A stretch of 15,219 bases of DNA, taken from contig UQZM01000048.1 of the NCBI GenBank assembly GCA_900545615.1, positions 1 to 15,219 on the forward strand, in the 5' to 3' direction. This DNA is from an uncultured Collinsella sp. Lineage in GTDB: Bacteria > Actinomycetota > Coriobacteriia > Coriobacteriales > Coriobacteriaceae. Positions 8,141 to 14,768 of the stretch are shown here, piece after piece. The notes under the pieces were generated by a model, which was not told the origin of the DNA, did no database searches, and was given only the letters and a program-made list of their open reading frames with translations. Position 1 is the stretch's first letter. Every line of letters starts with the position of its first letter. The position numbers and the translations under genes were made by a program.

Positions 8141-8779
8141 GTGGCTAACGAGAGCAATAAGGAACTGACGAGTGTCTGGACGCCCGCCAACATCGTGACG
8201 TGCGTTCGCATCGTCTTTATCCCGGTGTTCATGATCGTGTCGGCGCTTTCTCACACGAGTGTTGCCGGTACGGATTGGAGCATCTTCGACGGCCCGCTCG
8301 CCGCCGCTGCCTTCATTCTGTATGTGATCCTGTCGTGCACCGATAAGGTCGACGGTTATCTGGCGCGTTCGCGCAACGAGATCACCGACTTCGGTAAGTT
8401 CTTGGACCCCATCGCCGACAAGCTGCTGGTGTTCTCGGCCCTGCTGCTGTTCTTGGATTTTGGCGCCGTAACCGTGTGGTCCGTGTTTATTATCCTGTTC
8501 CGCGAGCTGCTGGTGAGCGCCCTACGCATGGTTGCGAGTGCGGCCGGCGTGGTTGTTGCGGCCGATAAGCTCGGCAAGTACAAGACGGCAACCACGATGG
8601 TCTCCATCTGCGGTTACCTGTGCGTTTTTGCTATGGCCGGCTTGCACCTTGGCCCGGTGGCGCTGACGCTCGGCATCTACTCGGTGTCGCGCTTCCTGTA
8701 TGCCGTTGCCGTTGTCTTGACCGTTATCTCGGGCGCCCAGTACTTCTGGAACTGCCGCAAGATCGTCTTTTCGGTCTAG
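8141..8779 (+). CDS. pgsA: CDP-diacylglycerol-glycerol-3-phosphate 3-phosphatidyltransferase
   Basis: This 212-residue polytopic membrane enzyme would make phosphatidylglycerol-phosphate from CDP-diacylglycerol and glycerol-3-phosphate, the committed step to phosphatidylglycerol. The CDP-alcohol phosphotransferase motif is complete: D68-x2-D71-G72-x2-A75-R76, then G85, D89 and D93. Several hydrophobic helices follow, and the N-terminal NIVTCVRIVFIPVF stretch is typical of PgsA. The start is GTG with AGGAG at 8130-8134, 6 bases upstream and overlapping the rimO stop. The order pgsA-cinA-recA is conserved in Firmicutes and supports PgsA over other members of the family. Substrate preference within the family is inferred. 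Confidence 0.9.
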   Translation: MANESNKELTSVWTPANIVTCVRIVFIPVFMIVSALSHTSVAGTDWSIFDGPLAAAAFILYVILSCTDKVDGYLARSRNEITDFGKFLDPIADKLLVFSALLLFLDFGAVTVWSVFIILFRELLVSALRMVASAAGVVVAADKLGKYKTATTMVSICGYLCVFAMAGLHLGPVALTLGIYSVSRFLYAVAVVLTVISGAQYFWNCRKIVFSV

Positions 8780-8791
8780 GTCCTGGTGGGT

Positions 8792-9322
8792 ATGACGGTC
8801 TCTTTTGAGCAGATTTCCGCACACAATGAGGAGCTGGCGCGCGATATTGTCGAGCGCGCGAGCGCTCGGGGTGTGACGGTTTCGACGGCTGAGTCGCTGA
8901 CGGCGGGTATGATCGCCTCGACGATTGCGGATATCCCGGGCGCCTCGGCGGTGTTGCGTGGCGGTGCGGTGACTTACTGCGATGAGATTAAGCATCGCGT
9001 TCTTGGTGTTGAGCAGGAGACGCTCGACCGCTATACCGCGGTGTCGCATCAGACCGCGCGCGAGATGGCGGTGGGTTCGCTGGAGCTGTACCAGAGCGAT
9101 ATTGCAGTGAGCGCAACGGGTTATGCCGGCCCCGGCGGTGGCACTGAGGACGATCCGGCGGGCACTTTCTATATTGGCTGGGCGCATCGTTCCGCCGATG
9201 GGGGCGTGCCGGTCGTGGACTCTGTGCGCTGCCACTATGAGGGCGACCGTTCGTGTGTTCGTGCCCATGCGGTCACGGACGCATTGGGTCGCATTGCCCT
9301 TGTGCTCAACTCTATGGAATAG
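8792..9322 (+). CDS. cinA: CinA-family protein, stand-alone C-terminal domain (PncC-type)
   Basis: This is a 176-residue protein containing only the CinA C-terminal domain, which in characterised members is nicotinamide-nucleotide (NMN) amidohydrolase (PncC), recycling NMN to nicotinate mononucleotide. The conserved AESLTAG (33-39), the YCDEIKHRVLGV region around K67 and TGYAGPGGG (109-117) are present. The N-terminal molybdopterin-binding-like domain of full CinA is absent, and nothing upstream suggests a truncation. GTG at 8786 in the same frame is an alternative start; neither has a strong ribosome binding site. By eye its codons use more GCG, ACG and TCG than recA or rny. It is the last gene before a stem-loop, and recA downstream has its own promoter, unlike organisms where cinA and recA are co-transcribed. 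Confidence 0.9.
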   Translation: MTVSFEQISAHNEELARDIVERASARGVTVSTAESLTAGMIASTIADIPGASAVLRGGAVTYCDEIKHRVLGVEQETLDRYTAVSHQTAREMAVGSLELYQSDIAVSATGYAGPGGGTEDDPAGTFYIGWAHRSADGGVPVVDSVRCHYEGDRSCVRAHAVTDALGRIALVLNSME

Positions 9323-9329
9323 ACGTGTT

Positions 9330-9353
9330 TTAAGGGGCCTCCGAGCCCCTTAA
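9330..9353 (+). terminator. Stem-loop terminator after cinA
   Basis: A perfect 9-bp inverted repeat TTAAGGGGC / GCCCCTTAA has a 6-base loop and begins 7 bases after the cinA stop. The T-rich tail is short (TTAATTG when the stem end is included), so it is a moderate intrinsic terminator. It separates the rnj-cinA unit from recA. Confidence 0.7.
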
Positions 9354-9428
9354 TTGTGGAGATAGGGACCTTAGGCTCATTTGGCGTTTGTGCTGGTTGT
9401 AGATGTATTTTTGCCTGCCTTGTTCATA

Positions 9429-9490
9429 TTTGGTCCTTTGTGGTCAAGCATTTGGTCAGTGTTTGGTCGGCGTTTGGTCGGGTTTTGGAA
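9429..9490 (+). repeat. Phased TTTGGTC repeat array upstream of recA
   Basis: TTTGGTC occurs at 9429, 9451, 9462 and 9473. Variants are TGTGGTC at 9439 and TTTGGAA at 9484. The last four units are exactly 11 bases apart and the others are 10 or 12 apart, so all six face about the same side of the helix. The array ends about 30 bases before the recA -35 box. Confidence 0.75.
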
Positions 9491-9520
9491 AGACCGCCTG
9501 CATATGATTGGCCTGAACGG

Positions 9521-9549
9521 TTGACCACGAACAGCCGTTCGTTTATTAT
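9521..9549 (+). promoter_or_regulatory. recA promoter
   Basis: The -35 box TTGACC (9521-9526) and -10 box TATTAT (9544-9549) are separated by exactly 17 bases, close to the sigma70/SigA consensus. Transcription would start near 9556, leaving a leader of about 25 bases. The LexA box lies in the spacer. Confidence 0.85.
9527..9542 (+). promoter_or_regulatory. LexA (SOS) operator
   Basis: ACGAACAGCCGTTCGT is a perfect palindrome with 6-base arms and contains the Gram-positive SOS core CGAAC-N4-GTTCG. It occupies 16 of the 17 spacer bases of the recA promoter, so bound LexA should block RNA polymerase directly until DNA damage induces its cleavage. Confidence 0.9.
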
Positions 9550-9579
9550 CGATGCAGGTTGTTAAGAGGAGGGCTATTC

Positions 9580-10728
9580 ATGGCCAAGAATTCAGGTCCC
9601 GTACGTACCGTTCATGCTCGCACGACGGGTAAAGAGCGCGATGAGATGATCGCCACCACCAAGGCCGAGATCGAGAAGAAATTCGGCCAGGGTTCCATCA
9701 TGAGGTACGGCGACGGTGGTCCCGAGCTCGAGGTCGAGGCCATTCCCACGGGCGCCCTGGCCCTCGATGCCGCTCTGGGTATCGGCGGTGTGCCGCGCGG
9801 CCGTATCGTCGAGATTTACGGTCCTGAGTCCTCCGGTAAGACGACGCTTTCGCTCGAGATCTTGGCCGAGGCCCAGGCTATGGGTGGCGTTGTGGCATTT
9901 ATCGATGCCGAGCACGCGCTTGATCCCACGTATGCCGCGCGCATCGGCGTGGATATCGACGAGGTGCTCATTTCCCAGCCCGATACGGGCGAGCAGGCGC
10001 TTGAGATCGTTGACATGCTCGTGCGTTCCGGCGCCATCGATGCCATCGTCGTCGACTCCGTCGCCGCGCTGACCCCGCGTGCCGAGATCGAGGGAGAGAT
10101 CGGCGACACTACGGTCGGTCTTCAGGCTCGCCTGATGAGCCAGGCGCTCCGCAAGCTCGCCGGCTCGCTGTCCAAGTCCAACACGACGTGCATCTTCATT
10201 AACCAGCTGCGTGAGAAGATCGGCGTCATGTTCGGCAACCCCGAGACTACGACGGGCGGCCGCGCCCTTAAGTTCTTCTCTTCGGTGCGTATCGACATTC
10301 GCCGTATCGACAGCATTAAGCTTAAGGACGAGGTTATCGGTAACCGCGTGCGCGCCAAGGTCGTTAAGAACAAGGTGGCAGCTCCGTTCCGTTCTGCTGA
10401 GTTCGACATCATGTACGGTACGGGCATCTCTAAGGAGGGCTCGATTCTGGACATGGCTGTCGAGTGCGGCATCTGCAAGAAGATGGGCTCCTGGTTTGCC
10501 TATGGCGAGGACAAGCTCGGCAACGGTCGCGAGGCCGCCAAGGCGTTCCTGCGCGAACACCCCGATTGCGCCGACGAGATTGAGCATAAGGTCCGCCTTG
10601 CCTGCGGGCTTGAGTTTGATGACGATGCTCCGTCCGAGGTGGAGCTGACCGATCAGCCTGCGCCTGAGGAGTTTGACGAGCTTTACGCTATCGATGGTTC
10701 CGCCATGCTCGATGATGACGACGAGTAG
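9580..10728 (+). CDS. recA: Recombinase RecA
   Basis: RecA coats single-stranded DNA, drives homologous strand exchange and promotes LexA self-cleavage. The protein is 382 residues. Walker A is GPESSGKT (81-88), Walker B covers about IVVDSVAAL (156-164), and the family signature ALRKLAGSLSKS runs from 189. LREKIGVMFGNPETTTGG (210-227) covers DNA-binding loop L2 and its start. The C-terminal tail is strongly acidic (ending LDDDDE), as in many RecA proteins where it tempers DNA binding. The ATG at 9580 has AGGAGG 7 bases upstream. A TTG at 9559 in the same frame would start at or before that site and within about 3 bases of the predicted transcript start, so it is rejected. Expression should be SOS-controlled through the operator at 9527-9542. 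No intein is present. Confidence 0.98.
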   Translation: MAKNSGPVRTVHARTTGKERDEMIATTKAEIEKKFGQGSIMRYGDGGPELEVEAIPTGALALDAALGIGGVPRGRIVEIYGPESSGKTTLSLEILAEAQAMGGVVAFIDAEHALDPTYAARIGVDIDEVLISQPDTGEQALEIVDMLVRSGAIDAIVVDSVAALTPRAEIEGEIGDTTVGLQARLMSQALRKLAGSLSKSNTTCIFINQLREKIGVMFGNPETTTGGRALKFFSSVRIDIRRIDSIKLKDEVIGNRVRAKVVKNKVAAPFRSAEFDIMYGTGISKEGSILDMAVECGICKKMGSWFAYGEDKLGNGREAAKAFLREHPDCADEIEHKVRLACGLEFDDDAPSEVELTDQPAPEEFDELYAIDGSAMLDDDDE

Positions 10729-10739
10729 CGGTTACGCTC

Positions 10740-11432
10740 ATGTCGTATACGGTGACCGAGGCCACGGTCGTCTATCCCGATAAGAAGGCGGCCTCCTCGT
10801 TCTCGAGCGGATATGCGTCCAAAAAGCCTTGCGCACATATCGATTGTGAGCTTGAGGGCGGTTTTGAGCGGTCCATTTGGATTCCCGTGCGGGTTGCGCG
10901 CCTGTATGTCAAAAACCGCCCCGATCTTCCCTGTGATTGGGATAACTTTCGTGAGGCGGTGCAGCTCATCGAGCGTAAATGTGCACTTACCATGGTGACC
11001 GAGATGTTATCGCGCCGCGACCATGCGACGGGTGAGGTCCGTGACAAGTTGGCTCGCTACGGCTTTCGCCAACCCGCGATCGATTTCGCCGTCGAGCGCG
11101 CCGCCGAGTATCGCTTTTTAGACGAGAACCGCTTTTGCTCGTACTTTATCGAGGAACGCAAGCGGCGCGGTTGGGGACAGCGCAAAATCGAGACCGAGCT
11201 CAAGCGCCGTCATGTCGTGCTCGATGACATTCCCGGTTATCCCGAGGATTATTTTGCCGTCGAAGACGATTTGGCGCGTGCGTCAGCCCTGCTCGCCAAG
11301 CGGCGTGTTCCAGAGACGCGCGGATTCGAAAAACTGGTTCGGTTTTTGATGGGCAAGGGCTTCTCGTATCACATCGCCGCCGATGCCGTTAAGGCACGTC
11401 TCGATGCCGAATGCGAGGAATGTGCGGTTTAG
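10740..11432 (+). CDS. recX: Regulatory protein RecX
   Basis: RecX binds RecA filaments and modulates strand exchange. The protein is 230 residues. Residues 1-75 match the extra N-terminal domain of the longer RecX type seen in Firmicutes (YfhG-like), containing DCELEGGFERSIWIPV. The three-helix repeats follow: LTMVTEMLSRRDHATGEVRDKL (about 83-104), then AAEYRFLDENRFCSYFIEER (121-140) and GWGQRKIETELKRR (144-157), and a third repeat around 175-222. It starts 11 bases after recA, the classic recA-recX arrangement, and so shares the SOS promoter. No strong ribosome binding site precedes the ATG, which suggests low or coupled translation. Confidence 0.92.
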   Translation: MSYTVTEATVVYPDKKAASSFSSGYASKKPCAHIDCELEGGFERSIWIPVRVARLYVKNRPDLPCDWDNFREAVQLIERKCALTMVTEMLSRRDHATGEVRDKLARYGFRQPAIDFAVERAAEYRFLDENRFCSYFIEERKRRGWGQRKIETELKRRHVVLDDIPGYPEDYFAVEDDLARASALLAKRRVPETRGFEKLVRFLMGKGFSYHIAADAVKARLDAECEECAV

Positions 11433-11494
11433 GCGTATGCGTTTTGTGGTCCTGCCGTTCACCGCGTTTTAGCCGCCGTACTGGGGCCATTTAT

Positions 11495-11523
11495 TTGACA
11501 GTTGTTGTGGTTCAACGTACGAT
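11495..11523 (+). promoter_or_regulatory. rny promoter
   Basis: A consensus -35 TTGACA (11495-11500) and a -10 TACGAT (11518-11523) are spaced by 17 bases. Transcription would begin near 11530, giving a leader of about 160 bases. The 7-bp inverted repeat TGACAGT (11496-11502) / ACTGTCA (11528-11534) brackets the promoter. Confidence 0.8.
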
Positions 11524-11628
11524 AAACACTGTCATTTGCTTTGTGATATGTGCTCATCTGTGATGAGTTTGTTTATATGTTTATCTGTATCCGACCCGCA
11601 TAAGCTGCGCCCATATTACTCAAATGTC

Positions 11629-11664
11629 GCGAGCCGTTCGTAAGGACGGTTCGTTTTGTTGTGT
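11629..11664 (+). terminator. Hairpin with T-rich tail in rny leader (possible attenuator)
   Basis: As RNA, GCGAGCCGUUC (11629-11639) pairs with GGACGGUUCGU (11644-11654) through 11 base pairs, including G-U pairs, across a GUAA tetraloop of the GNRA type. TTTTGTTGTGT (11654-11664) follows directly. The layout is that of an intrinsic terminator inside the leader, about 15 bases before the rny ribosome binding site, so it could act as an attenuator or instead as a 5'-end stabiliser. Confidence 0.55.
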
Positions 11665-11678
11665 AACGAATCCATAAA

Positions 11679-11692
11679 AAGGAGTGAGCATG
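11679..11692 (+). promoter_or_regulatory. RBS deciding the rny start
   Basis: AAGGAG at 11679-11684 is 5 bases from the ATG at 11690. The in-frame GTG at 11684 overlaps this site and cannot use it, so the ATG is preferred. Confidence 0.75.
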
Positions 11693-13240
11693 CCTATCAT
11701 CGCAGCGCTCGTTGGCATCGTTTTGGGTGCCATCGCCGCCATTGCCTACATGCGCACCGCCAAGCAGGGTAGTCTTCATGAGGCCGACGAAAAGATCCAG
11801 TCGGCACACGCACAGGCTGAGTCCCTGATCGGCGATGCAAAGCGTCAGGCCGAGACCCTCAAAAAAGAGGCTCTGCTCGAGGCTAAAGAGGAGATCATCA
11901 AGAACAAGCAGGCCGCCGAGGCCGAGGACAAGCAGCGTAAGAGCGAGATTCGTACGCTCGAGAACCGTGTGATGCAGCGCGAGGAGTCCCTCGATCGCCG
12001 AAACGACGCTCTTGACAAGCGTGAGCACCAGCTGTCCAGCCAGGCCGGTCAGGTCGAGAAGCGCTCCCGCGAGCTTGAGGAGCTCTGCGCTAAGCAGACC
12101 TCCGAGCTCGAGCGTATTGCCGACCTTACCCGCGAGGACGCCCACAAGGAGCTCCTCGATAAGGTTCGCGGCGAGGTCACCCACGAGGCCGCCACGATCA
12201 TTCGCGAGTCCGAGCAGCAGGTTCGCGCCGAGTGCCACAAGGCCGCCCAGGAGATTCTGTCCCTGGCGATTCAGCGCTGCGCTGCCGACCACACTGCCGA
12301 GGTCACCGTTACCTCCGTGCACATTCCCTCTGATGACCTCAAGGGCCGTATCATCGGTCGCGAGGGTCGCAACATCCGGACCTTCGAGCAGGTTTCCGGT
12401 GTCAACCTCGTGATCGACGATACGCCCGAGACCGTCGTTCTTTCGAGCTTCGACCCGGTCCGTCGCGAGACCGCCCGTGTCGCCCTCGAGAACCTCATCG
12501 CCGACGGCCGCATTCACCCCGCCCGCATCGAGGAGATGTATCACAAGGCTGCCGACCTGGTTCAGCAGCGCGTGCGCGAGGCTGGCGAGCAGGCTGCCTT
12601 CGATACCGGCATTCACGACCTGCACCCCGAGATCGTCAAGACCCTTGGTGCCCTGCGCTACCGTACTTCGTTTGGTCAGAACGTGCTTCAGCACTCCCTC
12701 GAAGTCTCTGACCTGTGCGGCGTGATGGCTTCCGAGCTTGGCCTGGACGTTGTGACCGCCAAGCGCGCCGGCCTGCTGCACGACCTGGGCAAGGCAATTG
12801 ACCACGACGTCGAGGGCCCGCATGCCGTCATCGGCGCCGAGCTTGCCCGCCGTTATGGCGAGAAGCCTGTTATCGTTCATGCTATCGAGGCTCACCATGC
12901 CGATGTCGACCCCAACACGGTGCTCGATGTCCTGGTACAGGCCGCTGATGCTGTCTCTGCTTCTCGCCCCGGTGCCCGTCGCGAGTCTGCCGAGAACTAC
13001 ATCAAGCGTCTTGAGAAGCTCGAGGAGATCGCCAACTCCCATGAAGGCGTCGAGCGTACCTATGCCATGCAGGCTGGTCGCGAGGTCCACGTCATGGTTC
13101 AGCCGGACAAGATCTCCGATGCCCAGTCCACGGTCCTGGCTCACGATATCGCCCATCAGATCGAGGAAGAGATGGAGTATCCCGGTCAGGTGCGCGTCGT
13201 CGTGATTCGCGAGAGCCGCGCTGTCGATATCGCTAAATAA
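11690..13240 (+). CDS. rny: Ribonuclease Y
   Basis: RNase Y is a membrane-tethered endoribonuclease that starts mRNA decay. The 516 residues show the full family layout. There is an N-terminal membrane helix (about 3-20, PIIAALVGIVLGAIAAIA), a long charged coiled coil (about 28-195) and a KH RNA-binding domain with GRIIGREGRN at 219-228. The HD metal-dependent phosphohydrolase domain has H335, the H364-D365 pair in LLHDLGK, and AHHADVDPNT (401-410). The C-terminal domain ends in the conserved EYPGQVRVVVIRE. Its own promoter and a structured leader precede it. The next gene starts one base after its stop. With RNase J at the start of the window, both principal Gram-positive-type decay nucleases are encoded here. 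Confidence 0.97.
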   Translation: MPIIAALVGIVLGAIAAIAYMRTAKQGSLHEADEKIQSAHAQAESLIGDAKRQAETLKKEALLEAKEEIIKNKQAAEAEDKQRKSEIRTLENRVMQREESLDRRNDALDKREHQLSSQAGQVEKRSRELEELCAKQTSELERIADLTREDAHKELLDKVRGEVTHEAATIIRESEQQVRAECHKAAQEILSLAIQRCAADHTAEVTVTSVHIPSDDLKGRIIGREGRNIRTFEQVSGVNLVIDDTPETVVLSSFDPVRRETARVALENLIADGRIHPARIEEMYHKAADLVQQRVREAGEQAAFDTGIHDLHPEIVKTLGALRYRTSFGQNVLQHSLEVSDLCGVMASELGLDVVTAKRAGLLHDLGKAIDHDVEGPHAVIGAELARRYGEKPVIVHAIEAHHADVDPNTVLDVLVQAADAVSASRPGARRESAENYIKRLEKLEEIANSHEGVERTYAMQAGREVHVMVQPDKISDAQSTVLAHDIAHQIEEEMEYPGQVRVVVIRESRAVDIAK

Positions 13241-13241
13241 C

Positions 13242-14327
13242 ATGAGCGACGCGAACGAGCTCATCTCATTTATCGCGTCGATGTCGGGGGAGGGCAACCT
13301 TCGCGTCGAGGAGAACCTTGGCGAGGGGTATGTCCGCCTCCGCGTTTCGGAAGCCGAGCGGCGCCAGGCAAAGCACGACATTCAGCATGTCGAGGATATC
13401 GTCATCGAAATGCTCCGTAATGCTCGCGATGCCGGCGCCGACAAAGTCTATCTCGCTACGACCAAGGAAGATGGCGTCCGCACGCTTGTCTTTCTGGATA
13501 ACGGTTCGGGTGTTCCGCAGGATATGCAAGAGCGAATCTTCGATGCCCGCGTTACCTCCAAGCTCGAGAGCATGAAGATGGACCGTTGGGGCGTTCACGG
13601 TCGTGGCATGGCATTGTTTTCGATCAAGCAGAACACCGACGAGGCCCGTGTGGTCACGTCTGGTGTCGACCTTGGCTCGGCCTTTAAGGTGAGCGTTGCG
13701 GCCGACCGCCTCAGTGAGCGTGCCGATCAGTCCAGCTGGCCCCAGGCCGTCAAGGATGAGGACGGACGTTATGTCTGTGCTCGCGGCCCGCATAATATTA
13801 TTCGCGCTGCTTGTGAGTTTGCGCTCGAGGAGTTGCGTGGTTGCGATGTCTATCTTGGTTCTCCGTCTGAGATTGCCGCGACCCTTTATGCTCAGGCGTC
13901 AAGTCGGCTCGATACGTCGCGTCTCCTGTTTATTGATGACGAGAGCGAGCTTCCGGTTGTCGACCGTTTAGGCCTTGCCTCTGATGCCGAGGACTTTATC
14001 CGTATCTGTTCGGGTTTGGGTCTTGAGATGTCCGAGCGCACGGCCCATCGCATTTTGGCAGGGCAGATTAAGCCCGTTCGCGGTGTGACTGCGCGTCTGC
14101 TGCGCGAGCGTGATTCGTCCTCGCATGCGCCGGCTCCTGTCGATCTCGCGAAGGATCGTCGCGGGCTACGTATTGCCAAGGATGACATGGCACAGTTTTC
14201 GCGTGCTGTGGAGCGCGACTTTAATGACCTTGCCGCCCGGTACTATCTCAACCTTTGCGGCGACCCAAAGATTCGTGTTTCGCGTGATCGAATCACCGTG
14301 ACCTTCGATCTTGCCAAAGAGGAATAG
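13242..14327 (+). CDS. GHKL-fold (HATPase) ATP-binding protein of unknown function
   Basis: This 361-residue soluble protein carries a histidine-kinase/Hsp90/MutL-type (GHKL) ATP-binding domain at about residues 45-155. The N-box is EDIVIEMLRNARDAGAD with N60, the G1 box is DNGSGVP (86-92) and the G2 box is WGVHGRGMALFSIK (116-129). No phosphoacceptor-histidine dimerisation domain, sensor or membrane segment is visible, so it is not a standard sensor kinase. The N-box and G1 box are more like MutL or Hsp90 in style. Residues 180-361 show no family I recognise; a short beta segment, IRVSRDRITVTFDLAKEE, closes it. It begins one base after rny with no clear ribosome binding site, so it is probably translated through coupling. 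In B. subtilis this slot, between rny and spoVS, holds the phosphodiesterase gene ymdB. The fold is confident; the function is unknown. Confidence 0.85.
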   Translation: MSDANELISFIASMSGEGNLRVEENLGEGYVRLRVSEAERRQAKHDIQHVEDIVIEMLRNARDAGADKVYLATTKEDGVRTLVFLDNGSGVPQDMQERIFDARVTSKLESMKMDRWGVHGRGMALFSIKQNTDEARVVTSGVDLGSAFKVSVAADRLSERADQSSWPQAVKDEDGRYVCARGPHNIIRAACEFALEELRGCDVYLGSPSEIAATLYAQASSRLDTSRLLFIDDESELPVVDRLGLASDAEDFIRICSGLGLEMSERTAHRILAGQIKPVRGVTARLLRERDSSSHAPAPVDLAKDRRGLRIAKDDMAQFSRAVERDFNDLAARYYLNLCGDPKIRVSRDRITVTFDLAKEE

Positions 14328-14333
14328 TGCCTT

Positions 14334-14351
14334 TACCGAGTCCACTCGGTA
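14334..14351 (+). promoter_or_regulatory. Small hairpin between ATPase gene and spoVS
   Basis: A perfect 7-bp inverted repeat TACCGAG / CTCGGTA with loop TCCA sits 7 bases after the ATPase stop. No T-run follows, so it is a poor terminator; it may mark a processing site, a 3'-end stabiliser or an operator. The rest of the 74-base gap is AT-rich but shows no convincing -35/-10 pair. Confidence 0.45.
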
Positions 14352-14401
14352 CGATACAGTTATTGCAGTTAAAACGTACTTTTAAACGCAGGAGTTTCTT
14401 C

Positions 14402-14719
14402 ATGGATTGCCTGAAGGTATCAAGCAAATCATCGCCCGCGTCCGTTGCCGGCGCCATCGCCGGCATGGTCAAGGATGGTGTACCCGTCAACATCCAGTGT
14501 GTCGGCGCCGGTGCGGTCAACCAGGCCATTAAGGCCGTGGCTATCGCGCGCGGTTTTTTGATTCCAACCGGTTTTGATATTTCCTGCGCGCCCGTGTTCT
14601 CCGACATCCTCATTAACGGGGAGTCGCGCACGGCCATCCGCCTTTCTATCTACGTTCACCAGATCAATCGAGCTGCTATGGATAACGTCGTCATGGATGA
14701 TGTTAAGCCTGTGGCATAG
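14402..14719 (+). CDS. spoVS: Stage V sporulation protein S homologue (Alba-like)
   Basis: SpoVS is a small Alba-fold nucleic-acid-binding protein; in Bacillus it affects coat assembly and septation. Residues 1-85 match the family almost throughout: LKVSSKSSPASVAGAIAG (4-21), VGAGAVNQAIKAVAIARGF (34-52), and INGESRTAIRL (71-81). Typical SpoVS has 86 residues; this one has 105, with an added tail from about 86 (HQINRAAMDNVVMDDVKPVA). The ATG at 14402 has AGGAG at 14390-14394, 7 bases upstream; the longer in-frame GTG at 14327 overlaps the previous stop and is rejected. SpoVS is found in many non-sporulating bacteria, so its name should not be read as evidence of sporulation. Confidence 0.95.
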   Translation: MDCLKVSSKSSPASVAGAIAGMVKDGVPVNIQCVGAGAVNQAIKAVAIARGFLIPTGFDISCAPVFSDILINGESRTAIRLSIYVHQINRAAMDNVVMDDVKPVA

Positions 14720-14768
14720 CTTCTGCTTGCCTCGATTCGCCTCCCTTCCATCGTTAGGACTTATGCAC

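Larger units (their letters stand above)
11433..11689 (+). other. recX-rny intergenic region and rny leader
   Basis: These 257 bases carry no credible gene. They hold the rny promoter (11495-11523), an inverted repeat around it, a small stem-loop CTCATC / GATGAG (11553-11567) followed by a T-rich stretch, and a larger GNRA-loop hairpin (11629-11654) close to the rny start. No clear terminator for recX was recognised. Confidence 0.6.

Noticed and set aside
6731..8254. 507-codon open frame on the - strand
   Set aside because: It is antisense to rimO, composition-driven like the others, with no ribosome binding site or recognisable domain.
8859..8868. 10-bp palindrome CGAGCGCTCG in cinA
   Set aside because: It is inside coding sequence in a GC-rich stretch and expected by chance; there is no other sign of a regulatory site.
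9356..9565. 69-codon open frame from GTG before recA
   Set aside because: It has no ribosome binding site, a Cys/Trp-rich random-looking product, and it overlaps the repeat array, promoter and LexA box.
9559..9579. TTG as an upstream recA start
   Set aside because: The codons cover the AGGAGG ribosome binding site and lie about 3 bases from the predicted transcript start; the ATG at 9580 is better on every count.
11573..13381. 602-codon open frame on the - strand
   Set aside because: It is antisense to rny and its leader; its leucine- and aspartate-rich product is the expected mirror of biased coding DNA.
14327..14401. GTG start extending spoVS by 25 codons
   Set aside because: SpoVS homologues begin at the M-x-x-LKVS motif, which the ATG at 14402 provides with a good AGGAG; the extension includes the intergenic hairpin.
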